A program made the position numbers and the translations under genes. The notes beneath the pieces are model-generated. The model searched no databases, was not told the origin of the DNA, and saw only the letters and a list, made by a program, of their open reading frames with translations. Shown here piece by piece: positions 12,501-22,455 of a DNA stretch of 64,000 bases. Where the stretch lies: the NCBI RefSeq assembly GCF_002994745.2, contig NC_037094.1:28494956-28558955 (forward strand), given 5' to 3'. Numbering within the stretch: the stretch's first letter is position 1; every line of letters starts with the position of its first letter. This DNA comes from Rosa chinensis (taxonomy: Eukaryota > Streptophyta > Magnoliopsida > Rosales > Rosaceae).

Positions 12501-13680
12501 CAGATAATGACAAATAGTGTTGATTAATATAATGGAATGAGAATTTGTCAAAACGTGCTGCAATCAAAGCAAAAAGAAAAAGAAAGAAGACGCTCCATCT
12601 CTAAATCACAACTAAGCCCAAGCAATTGGCAATTAGAAAACAAATATACATAATCCAAGACCAGTAGGACAAACCCACTTCAGAGCTGCCTCAAATAAAC
12701 CCAAAAAACACAACAGATACTATTCTAAAACAACTTTTCTAAAAGAGCAAGTATAAGCCAGATTTCAAGAATCAATAGGTAAAGAACAAAATCAGAACCA
12801 ACCCAGAAACTGATTAATCAAAACAATCGATACCCATATCAGTACTCATCTCAAAGCTTAAAACTTTACCATCGAAGCCATCACTGAAGCACAAACACAA
12901 AAGCATGCACCTTCCTTGAAGCAAATCACATCGATAATGTGAAGCTTTTTAGTTGATAAAGAAGCAAAATTTGACATTGGCGGACCACTCAAGGACATGT
13001 ATGCTACGTTTGGTGAAATGGGTCCAACAAAGTTTGGAAATTTAAGCTTATGGTTTAGTTTAAGACCCAGAATTTGCAAAAACCGAAACCTAAAACTCAA
13101 CAAAATCTCCAAAATTTCCCAAATCAGTGACAAACAAGGACAAGAATTGAGAAAGAGCGAACCAGAGATAAAGAATGGCCAGAAAGCTCCAGTTACATGG
13201 TCATGCAAGGCTTCGAACTTTGCCCAGCTCAATGAAGAATGCCTCGGTAGATGAAACACAAATCCTTGGAAGCAAATTAAGAAACAAAAGCTCAGATCGG
13301 TGATTCAGAACTCACAAATCATTCAAAGACATGTATTCCACAAATTAGTGAATTACCTATGACTCAGAAGCTCAAAGTTTCTCCAAAACGGCAGCCTCGA
13401 TCTCCGATCCTGTTCACTGTCTTCGAGCACAGGAGCTGGTCTAACTAGAAAAAGAAGGAGGACGAGGCGTCGAGTTCTGCTTGGATTTGAAGAACCAAGA
13501 GGATGAGAGTTTTGGTCGGAGGCGTAGAACGAAGAGGAGGAATAGAGGCTGTCGAATAGTTAGGGTAGTCTTAAGTCAATTTTAGTCCAAATATGTCTAA
13601 GTGTGGGAAACAACTTTTCATCCCCGCGTTTTCTTTAAAATTTTTTTAACTTAGTCGCTCAGCCTTTCCGCAAAAATTTA
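9567..13680. other. Non-coding right arm of CACTA-1 (upstream of transposase)
   Basis: About 4 kb between the transposase start and the right subterminal repeats. I find no frame with recognisable protein similarity. It contains a nested MITE (10216-10530), and at 13380-13560 a more GC-rich stretch that may be the transcribed leader of the leftward genes. The 133-codon minus-strand frame at 12858-13259 resembles nothing I know and I do not call it a gene. Confidence 0.5.
10216..10530. mobile_element. MITE nested in CACTA-1
   Basis: Terminal inverted repeats GGCACGTTTACTTACTTGGA (10216 on) and its near-perfect complement ending at 10530 (one mismatch in about 20). The 315-bp body consists of GGAATGATT/AATCATTCC-rich sequence with two similar internal blocks (TTTACTAACACGTAAAGGAA and TTTACTAACACATGAAGGAA). 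No clear target duplication is visible, so the superfamily is uncertain; an hAT or PIF-like MITE is possible. Confidence 0.75.
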
Positions 13681-13808
13681 AATCAAAGTTTAGACATCAG
13701 TCAACAGTAAATATCGATGTCAGTAATATACATAGAAATTGGTATTTGAGAAATCGATGTTAATGACATTTTTTTACATCACGTGAATTCCTCACCGATG
13801 TAATTGTC

Positions 13809-13838
13809 GTGATGTCTAAGGCCAAAATTCTAGTAGTG
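13809..13838 (-). repeat. Right terminal inverted repeat of CACTA-1
   Basis: Ends ..GGCCAAAATTCTAGTAGTG; its reverse complement starts CACTACTAGAATTTTGGCC and matches the left end at 505. Upstream, 13680-13808 holds further GACATC/CGATGT subterminal motifs. Confidence 0.9.
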
Positions 13839-14290
13839 ACATTACAAGTATGTCAATCGCATACATTACGAGTCTGTCGATCGCATACATTAAGCAATAC
13901 CTATTGCATGAATAGTCATTATCATTTACAACACTCCCCCTTGGATATTTCATGTCAATAGTGTTGCCTCTGCTATGCGCTTCTAAGTTGCCTCGTCAAA
14001 AACCTTGCCAAGTAATAAAAACCCTGTAGGAAAAAACAACATTGGTCGAAGGAGAAAACGAGCACAACGCTCGTGAATGTGGAGTAGTCGACATCATTCC
14101 ACACTCCCCCTCGTGTCACTCAAACTCGGTGATGACGTTTTGATCGTTGCCTCACTAAAAACTTGCCAGGTAACAAAAACCCTGTGGGACAAAAATAACC
14201 ATGGTCGAAGGGCAAAAAGAGCATAACATGTCCTTCACAAAAAGAGACACCAGTTGTAGATCACTTAAGCCACATTCTTCATATGGACAT
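13839..14290. repeat. Diverged two-unit repeat, probable retrotransposon debris
   Basis: Two related units of about 165 bases, near 13925-14075 and 14100-14250. Each has ACACTCCCCCTCG/TTGG, GTTGCCTC, AAAAACTTGCCAGGTAA, AAACCCTGTGGGA and TGGTCGAAGG. A short direct repeat (TCGCATACATTA) lies just before. Sequence of this style is common in plant copia LTR relics, so I read it as old element debris; no coding frame is present. Confidence 0.45.
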
Positions 14291-15107
14291 TTCATACGGT
14301 CAGTGTCTTATAAATAATATTGCAAACTCTATCTGAATTGGTAAGAGATATAGAATGACTAATAGGATCAGAGACGATTACCATCGGACGGTGAACAGCA
14401 ATCAGCAAAGATTCAACCCATTTCCAAAAAGACATCAAGAATCTGACTTGACCCCACCATTCCTCCAAACCCACCAAGACCACAAGCAACCCCCATTCCA
14501 CCGCTACCGGAGCAATCCACTAACCCACTTTGAAACACTGCCCATGACTGCCATCACTTAAAATCAGAAAATTCAAGACACTTCGAATCCCCAAGCCCAG
14601 CCTCCGAGCAACCCTATCCAAATCATTAGAGGTAGAGAAATGATCTCCGACCAGAGATAAGAGAAAAACCAAATCTCCAAGAACTTCACCGAAGAACATG
14701 AGCAACCCTATCCATTGGAGAATTGGATCCCGAAACCACAGCCGCTCCCAAATATGATCCTAGAAGAAGAAGAACACAACCAACTTTTGCAACCAAACTA
14801 CATAAACATCGACTGGAGAAACAAACTAACTTGTCCGACTGTACCCAAGTCAAGTTGGAAGCCATATCGATGTATAGGCGCCGCGGGACAAGCAAAGAAA
14901 CCAAATTGTTAACTGCCAAACACTAGTTCCTGTTTTTGCGGAGCTCTCAAATAAACCAAAACACCTAAAATTGATTAAAATTAAGGGGTCTTGACCAAAA
15001 GCACCAAATTTTTGTTCCTAACTACACAATTTAACAGAAAATGACCATTTTGACCGTAACTTAATTAAGAAATTACAACATGCCACTCTTTATCTATCTC
15101 CTCCTTC

Positions 15108-15112
<5 letters not shown>
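14291..15112. other. Unassigned intergenic sequence
   Basis: Several short overlapping frames on both strands, none with a recognisable domain. The minus-strand reading contains Leu/Val-rich stretches that suggest relic coding sequence but I cannot name it. No terminal repeats seen. Confidence 0.35.
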
Positions 15113-15164
<52 letters not shown>

Positions 15165-15187
15165 CTATCTATCTATCTATCTATCTG
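15113..15187. repeat. (CT)n microsatellite followed by (CTAT)n
   Basis: About 24 CT units from 15113 to 15161, then CTAT units to 15187. Open frames crossing it are artefacts of low complexity. Confidence 0.97.
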
Positions 15188-15584
15188 ATCTCAGATCTCC
15201 ATATCCGGTGCAATGATGGCGACGATGCCCTCCGTCGACCTCGCCGCCCGTTTCTCTACAGCCAGCTTTGAAGTCATCAACGCTCAATTCTCTCCGGTCA
15301 CCAGTTCGACTCGAGTTCGTTTCCAGTCCCTCATCTTCGACACTGAGTTTGTTTCCAGTCTATCTTTATCTCTCTCCTCCTTTCTGATCCGATTTCTTTA
15401 TTCCTTTCTCTCTCTTAGGTGAGAATCTGAGGAGCATCCCTAATTAACTCAGCATCAGCTCATCAACTGTCGTGCAGCCAGTTTTCCGGTCAGGTTCTGG
15501 CGAGCTTCTGCGCTGGACCACAACCTCTTGGAAGGTACGCTGCCGTCGGCAATAACCAATTTCGCAGCCCCGGTGCATTTCAGC

Positions 15585-15995
15585 GTCGAAGGGAATATGC
15601 TCGGACGGTGTATGGGTGCCCAAATCATTTTTTTTGCAAAATGGGTGCCCAAATCTATTGAAGGGACATCTTTTTTTTTTTTTTAAGTAATCGGACAAAA
15701 GAGCAAAGAAAAGTTTTGAATGTCTATTAGAGGGCAATAGACGCCTATTGAAGGGCAAGAAACATTTTTAAATTGATATAATCTCTTCTTTTTTTCTTTA
15801 ATCAAAGTTTTATTTGTCTAATTTTAAGAATATATTAATTTCCATTCCGGCTACAGAAAGTTCTATTGGGGGGCAATAGGCGTCTATTGGGGGCAATACA
15901 TGGCTGATAGACATCTATTGGGGGGCAATAGATGTCTATAGGGGCAATAACCGGTGAGGTTTTCAAAAAAGTCAGGTGGGCGGTGGCTGGTGACC
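15585..15995 (+). repeat. Interspersed repeat R, copy 1
   Basis: Contains GGGTGCCCAAATC, blocks of GGGGGCAATAG(A/G)CGTCTATTGG and ATTGATATAATCTCTTC, ending in GGTGACCGGAA. The same blocks occur in the same order but reversed at 60945-61385, so this is a dispersed repeat family. It encodes no recognisable protein. The surrounding sequence (15188-15584, 15996-16141) is unassigned, with a CT-rich patch near 16065. Confidence 0.75.
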
Positions 15996-16141
15996 GGAAT
16001 CGGTGAAAGTTGGCTGGAATCCTGTGGCCGATGACGGAGCTCCAGCGAAATCTCCTATGGTTTCTCTCTCTCTCTAAGTAACAAAAAGGTGAGGGTAAAA
16101 TGGTATTAAAAAAGTTAAATTTTTTTTTAATGGGGTATTAG

Positions 16142-16171
16142 CACTATGCCAAAAAGGTAATCATACGACAC
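16142..16171 (+). repeat. Left terminal inverted repeat of CACTA-2
   Basis: CACTATGCCAAAAAGGTAAT followed by CATACGACAC. It matches the complement of 24587-24616 at 27 of 30 positions. Confidence 0.93.
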
Positions 16172-16862
16172 ACATCAGACAGACAGAAGCCTAATTTTCT
16201 GTCGTCTCAATTTTTCAGACGACATAAAAATGTAACTATGTTGTCTGAATACTCACTGAAACACACTTTTTTCATTTTGAATAAGAGGGTGGCATTCAGA
16301 CAACATAATAACGTTGTTAGCTCAAGATAGAAATATAGCTATTATTTTCATTCATCTGAAGCTGAGAAGGTAGTCATATTCAGACAACGGTGATAAGAAA
16401 ATTCTGTTGTCTGAATATAAATTGTTGAAATTTTGGAATTCTCCCTCCATGCTCGTTTGACCATTTCCCTCTCAAAATGGTCAAACCCTAGTTGAGTCAA
16501 AAGACTAGTAACATTCAAACAACAGATTTAAAGAAATTGTGTTGTCTGATCAATTTTTTAATTTCGGTATTTTCTTTTTCCTTTGAAAGTCCCATGTCCT
16601 TAAGCCTGATATTTTTTTCATTTGGTCTAAAACCCTCAAGTCTCGAGTAGAGTTTCTCTTTGGGTCACCCACTCACCCCTTCTCCATCACTCTTCCGCTC
16701 TAGCTGTTTCTTTCCCTCATCAGATCTATGAACGAGGAACTAGTGTAGCTTTTGGGTACTCGAATCCAAAAACCCCAACTACATTTTTTTCTCTCTTTAC
16801 TCGCTAGATCACCCGTTCGTCCAACCCTAGAATCGTAAAAAACTAGATTAGTTGCAGTAGCC

Positions 16863-17534
16863 ATGGCCATCTCTGCCATGGACCCAAAAGCCGTGAAATC
16901 GGACTTGGTCTTCATCCTCGACTACGGCTCCCATACACCCACCTCATCACTCGCCGCATCCGATCCCTCTCCGTCTTCTCCCTCACCATCTCCTGCACCA
17001 ACCCCCTCAAGGCCATCACCGACCTCAACCCCAGTGTTGTCATCCTCTCCGGCAGTTCCCATTCCGTCCACACCGACGACTCCCCCAGCTTCCCAGCCGG
17101 GTTCACCGAGTGGACCGAGGCCCACGACTTCTTCGTCCGCGGAATCTGCTATGGCTTGCAACTGATTGTACAGAAGCTTGGCGAGGTGGTTAGGGCTGGG
17201 AAGAAGCAAGACTATGGCAAGATGGAGATTGTGGTGGAGAGCAATTCGGGGATTTTCCGGGACCAAGAGGGTTGGGGATAGGCAGGTGGTGTGGATGAGC
17301 CATGGGGATGAGGTGGCTAAGTTGCCCCAGAGGTTCTGGGTGATGGAGCAGAGCTAGCAGGGAGTGGTGGCCGCCATTGAAAGCCCAGAAAGGAGGTTCT
17401 ATGGGATGAGCCATGGGGATGAGGTGGCTAAGTTGCCCCAAGGGTTCCGGGTGATGGAGCAGAGCTAGCAGGGAGTGGTGGCCGCCATTGAAAGCCCAGA
17501 AAGGAGGTTCTATGGGCTGCAGTACCACCCTGAG
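16863..17534 (+). pseudogene. Captured fragment of GMP synthase (glutamine amidotransferase domain)
   Basis: The start MDPKAVKSDLVFILDYGS (second ATG, 16878) matches the N-terminus of plant GMP synthase. After a frame change near 16932 the other frame continues with RRIRSLSVFSLTIS, NPSVVILSGSSHSVH, GICYGLQLIVQKLG (nucleophile Cys codon 17147-17149) and KMEIVVESNSGIF; later come VVWMSHGDEVAKLP and RRFYGLQYHPE, typical of class I glutamine amidotransferases. The ATP-pyrophosphatase half is absent. Several frame changes and stops, plus a 111-bp internal tandem duplication, make it a pseudogene. It ends at CCTGAG before GTATTA, which looks like an exon/intron border, so genomic DNA rather than mRNA was captured. 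Confidence 0.9.
17295..17516 (+). repeat. 111-bp tandem duplication in the GMP synthase fragment
   Basis: The block starting ATGAGCCATGGGGATGAGGT at 17295 recurs at 17406, period 111 bp (37 codons). The copies differ at a few bases (CAGAGGTTCTGGG against CAAGGGTTCCGGG). Both carry the same in-frame AGCTAG stop. Confidence 0.95.
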
Positions 17535-20500
17535 GTATTATTTCAATGGACTTGTTATCATGTGCTTTCAACATTTTTGTTATGTATGTTGCCGAATTGG
17601 ACTTTGATGAAACCCGCAATGTTTGTTATGACTTTCATATCTAGTAAATATGAATGGTTTTTGGTTCTTTCTGATTTCCCACAAAAAAAGTCATGTAGTA
17701 GAAGTCTCTGTTTCTATTTCAAAGTGTGTCACCTTCTGTGTGTTATAATGTGATGGAAAGGAATGTTAGCAGTTGCTTTAATGTTGACTGTTTGTTTTTT
17801 TTAAAGTTTTCCTTGATTGAAAATTTCAATTGTTATTAGCAATTATAACTGCTTCAGTGAATGAGATTCGTAAATAGGGAATGGGAAAGAATGGGTTTTG
17901 GGAAGAGAAATGGGTCAGGGGGAGTATTTTTCTCTCATTCCTTTCGTTATTTGCAGATAATCTCAAAAAATGATAGTTTTTTAATTGGCAGAATGTGTGT
18001 CAACTCCTATAATGTATGTTCTTCCTCTGAGTTTGGATTTCAGACTTTGATAAACCTAAAGACCTGTAAGTTGAGGAACTCATTACACTATTATCTTAAA
18101 TTGAGTGAGTGATGCTTGTCCCATCTAGATTAGATTGACAGGAGAAGGTGGATTCCTCCTGTAATCTGCAGATGAAGTGTACACCCTCTCTCTAGTCGAG
18201 TTTCCTACCAAAAGAAGTTTGCTGAGCTTGTTGTTAAACTTTCTTTCACAAGTTACCCCAGACACTGAGTTGTAGATTCAATGCCATGCATCATTGTTAA
18301 ACTTCTTTTATATATCCCTTTCAATTGTACTTGCTACCTAGTTTGACTATTACATTTTACTTGGAGATTATTTGTTATTATTTTGGAATAGCCTATTGTT
18401 GAGCTTGTATCTCCAGACTTGCTATGATTGTGTTTGTTTCCTTTTCCTTTAGAAGAACCGGCCATATTTCACATTTCTATCAACTCGATTGTAAAACTGC
18501 AAGTATGCTGCATTATCAAAAGAAGAGTGGGAAGAACAATTCGCAAGTATAAACTGCAAGTATGCTGCATTACTTGGAGATTATAGTTTTATTCTGAAGC
18601 ATAAACAATGCAGGTTGTTAAAGTGAAATCAGCCATCTCAAGGTCTGGTTCATTCTCTATTATATATATCGATCTTATTTGCTTTACCGGAAAAGAAAAA
18701 AAACATTTGGGGACAAGCTGTGATTAATTAGTGATCTTTTTGATTGGCTTTTATATATTGTTTATAATCAACATGCATTTATGCAGAGTGGATTTAGATT
18801 ATGGCAGCACTCACAGTTCTTATTTTAGTATCTGTTTGATAATCTCGAACCATTTTATGGCTCCACTTTTTCTAATTTTTGGTTGTACAGAATGAGACAT
18901 GGTAGTTAATTAACTGTTATAATTGTTTGTTGGATCATTGTATGGAATTGGTCAAAGGTCTTTTGCTGTTATTAGCTGAGTTGATTGAATGAGTTGCTAG
19001 AAAAAGATTGGTAGAATAAGATTAGTGTTTCTGTCTTAGTTCGATGAGATGTTAGATATTTTCTGCTAAAAAGACAATTCTTTTTGTTTTTCTTTTTAAA
19101 TAGATAGGGTGTTGTGTTTAGATTCATCAAATGTAGGTTCTTTTGGGTAAGTAAAACTCCTTTGCTGACAAAGTCAGATATCACCGGATATTTGAGGGAT
19201 TATGAATATGAAACAAACTTAGTCCTCTGCTGCGTCTTCTTCTGCTTTACCAAGCCTTTTCTCTACTCTTTTCCCAGCTTGCCATCACCTGGGTATGTAC
19301 CTTCCACTATAAATAATTGCTTCATAGGCAGCTGGACCTTTATTTCAAAATTTCATTTCTATTTGAACATTATGTCCACATTAAGAAAGGGGGAGTTCTA
19401 AGAGAGAAAATATTGATTACTGTTATGCTTCATTGATATGATTGCCCTCTTATTTGTGGTTTCTGCTTCAGACCGGTTTTCCTTATACTTTCAACTGAAT
19501 TCATAGACCCTTTTTTTGCATGTTCATGATCTTCATAGCTATAGTTTGTGTTCGATATGAATTATATGATAGATTTCTATTAAAAGCTGTATGCTTAATT
19601 TTTCTCTTTGTCAATTGCATAATTTATTCTTCTTTGTATGATATCCTTATTTCTACTTTTTATTGTATTGCAGGTCTGTTAGCAAGAAGAAATAGGTGAG
19701 ATTTCATGTTTGTGTGACTCAACTTAAAATATAGTTTCACGATGGGTATTCTAAGTGTCTTAACTCTTTTCTTATTTAATTCAACATCATACTCATCAAA
19801 TATAATACAAGAAAATGAAGTATTTCTCACATACAAATAATATGGCATCCAGAAAGAAAATATCTCAAGAAGATAATTAAATGCAAATAGATTAGCTTAT
19901 TGAATATAGGTGCTTCCTCGGTTCATACACAGTAGATCATACATAGAATAATTCATATTCCAGTTGTTTGCTTTTTTATTTTTTAAACATATTCCAGTTT
20001 ATTGCTTTTATAATTCATGTTTTGTCGTCTTTCATCGGTTATGGATTTATGTTTTGTGCTCTCTGCTGCTTTGTGTGTTTTTTTTTGTTTTACTGGAGAA
20101 CAGTTTTTCAGTGTATGTTTTAGTAGTGGAGTTGAGTTTTGATGGCTTTGTATGGCTCTTCGATTGCTGGTTGGTTTATGATATGAAATCACTACTCACT
20201 GAATCAGTAAATGATAGTTTTTTTGTTTGTTTTTGGTGATTTAGGTGTCAAGTGCTGGGTATGGTCACAATCTGAACTGTTAAAAGGTGCAATCATCCAT
20301 CTTTGGGGCTTCTATCTCAACCTGGTCGTCTTTTTTACAGTTGAGTAATTAGCTCTCATTTTTTATTTTATTTTTTATTTAGTTTGTTTGGGAATTCCAG
20401 GCTATGTTCTCCTTCCTTAATTTCGTTATCTTGCATACCAACTCCTTTGAACATCTAAAGCGTTGCTCTTCATTGAAATGAGTTTCCTATTTTCTGTCCT

Positions 20501-21442
20501 GAGCTTTGTTTTTGTGTGTCTATATAATTTAGGATGTTGATCGATATGGGCTTCACTGTTAGCATCATTGTTCATTAGTGGATTGCTATGTTTCAAATTT
20601 AGTGTGGTTGTGAATATGAGATTTATATGAAATTAGATTAACAGCCAAGAACTCCATAACGTTACCAAGAAAACACTAAATTTTAATTTCTAGCATCTAT
20701 TTATGCATGTCAACAAATTTATAAGAAAGCACATGTCGACCTTCTTAGTGCGGATCCCTGAAAACTTTTAAGGTCTCTCTCCTCATGGATTGAAATTTTC
20801 TTCCAAGAGTTTTTTATGGGTTTAATTTCTGAATTAGAGTTCCAATTTCACTTGTGTTTAATTTCTGAATAGTTGATGGTAAAACTCTTTCATTTTCTTT
20901 TATAGCTTTATCTGTAAAAATTTGCTGATCGAACAAAACCTACATCGTTTCTCTGGTCATTTCTCAATTCTTATATGACTACTTTCACATATCCTGTGAA
21001 TATCTTATCAAGTCTTCCAAAAGCATCAGCATTATTCAAAAGGGAATGTATGGTGCTTGGACCCCAAATAGACTAAACAGTTTATTTGATTGGAAATTAA
21101 TATGTCTTTGTTTTTTTGATTTGAAATCTTATTTGTTTTTCAGTTGAGCTAATAGAAGCGTTTTGTTTTGTTTTGTTTTGTTTTTAGGTTCTTCATTTCA
21201 TGTAAAGTTTATGGTACCCCGAATTCTAATTATATTGATTGGAGATGCCTTATTTAATTTCAGATTATTCTGTTAATCACTTGATGCTTCTTTCTTCATA
21301 TGTATTGAGTAGCTTCTGGTCCAAAATCAAGTATTTACAGTCCCACATATTAGAATATAAAACATAATTTACACAGAGCTTGGTATGGTATGAAATTTTG
21401 GGCACATCAGGTTATCAAAGTATGGTTATGATGTTAATTTGC

Positions 21443-21483
<41 letters not shown>

Positions 21484-22140
21484 CGACTACTCTCTTTGAC
21501 ATAAGTTGACAAGTTTTGATCAGAGGCTGTGCAAAATGTAACTGTATTGTCATGTCTTTTGAGCCCAATGGCCTTGATTATGGCTCAAATTCAAGGTACA
21601 GAAAACACATTGAGAGCTGATAGACGATATTGGGTCTTAGTGCTCAAAACATTTGTTCTTTATTTGCGTATGTAAATATCTGGTTAGATTTCTCTGTCAT
21701 GGAACAATAGTTGCTGGAATGTTTGGTTCTCATTCAAAAATGCATCAAGCATGCCCATGTTTTGTTCTTTTGATGATATCATTAGCCTAATAATTGTTTG
21801 GGTTTTGCTTTATACCTTGTAGTTTCAGCATATGCAGTGAAAAATTCTATGCAAACTCTTAAGGCAAGTGATTGGCATCTTAAAGGAGCTAGGAGCATTT
21901 AATATATTCTACAGCCAAGCCACGGGAGGAGAAGAAAAAACAAATGTCCAACCTCTAGAGTACATTGTAAATTATTTTGCTAGTTAGCTTCAATAGTAGA
22001 TGTATTTTGATGGCTGTAATGACATTGGAGTTTTCAGAATGAATGTGAACATCAAAGAATGGCAAGAGCAAACTTATATGTGTCATCTGAAATACAAGGC
22101 AACAACAAACTTGAAAAACAATATGTTGTTGGAACAGCTG
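17535..22140. other. Non-coding interior of CACTA-2
   Basis: AT-rich, T-rich sequence with an intron-like texture. No frame with recognisable similarity. It may include captured intron sequence from the GMP synthase donor, but I cannot identify further GMP synthase exons. Contains the (GT)n microsatellite listed separately. Confidence 0.5.
21446..21478. repeat. (GT)n microsatellite
   Basis: About 16 uninterrupted TG units inside CACTA-2. Confidence 0.97.
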
Positions 22141-22166
22141 AGAAACAATAGAATAGAATCACAACT

Positions 22167-22364
22167 AACTATCCTCTGATATTGATTAAGACAACATAAA
22201 ATTGTCGCTCAAATGTACATAGAACCACAAATAAGTATCCTCTTATATTGGTTAAGACAACAGATAGTTGTCGCTCAAAGGTACATAGAACCATAAATAA
22301 CTATCCTCCTATATTGGTTAAGACAACAGAAAAATGTAATCTTAACTAAAAAACCACGACAAAT
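22167..22364. repeat. 66-bp tandem array in CACTA-2
   Basis: Three imperfect units starting at 22167, 22233 and 22299. Each has CTATCCTC.TATATTGGTTAAG, a GACAACA motif, TTGTCGCTCAAA and GTACATAGAACCA. Each unit thus presents one copy of the element's subterminal motif; probably part of the right subterminal region. Confidence 0.9.
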
Positions 22365-22455
22365 ATTTGTTATATTTAATAGACATAGACAACATAATAG
22401 TTGGATTATTTGTTGTTTTATACACATTCAGACAACATAAAAACGAATTATAAAT

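Larger units (their letters stand above)
505..13838 (-). mobile_element. CACTA-1: 13.3-kb CACTA (En/Spm) DNA transposon, coding but decayed
   Basis: Both ends carry matching inverted termini: CACTACTAGG..TTTTTGCCTTAGACATCGG on the left and, read from the right, CACTACTAGAATTTTGGCCTTAGACATC. CACTAC ends, subterminal GACATCG/CGATGTC motifs and the two genes inside are diagnostic of the CACTA superfamily. The 3-bp flanks are gca (502-504) and aca (13839-13841), so the expected 3-bp target duplication has one mismatch. Genes read leftward: transposase at 6165-9566 and Transposase_24/Ulp1 protein at 1658-5954. The right third is a long non-coding leader with a nested MITE. Structure is complete, but both genes carry disabling mutations, so the copy is probably immobile by itself. 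Confidence 0.93.

Noticed and set aside
12858..13259. 133-codon minus-strand frame in CACTA-1, possible captured gene
   Set aside because: No recognisable motif, skewed composition, and an overlapping frame on the other strand; unsupported as a gene.
15080..15271. Ser/Leu-rich frame over the CT repeat
   Set aside because: Low-complexity translation of a microsatellite.
17190..17528. Repetitive minus-strand protein with HHSLLALLHHPEPLGQ units
   Set aside because: It is the antisense of the 111-bp duplication in the GMP synthase fragment; the plus strand explains the sequence.
19964..20239. Phe/Leu-rich frames as membrane proteins within CACTA-2
   Set aside because: T-rich DNA gives hydrophobic translations by composition; no start context or similarity.
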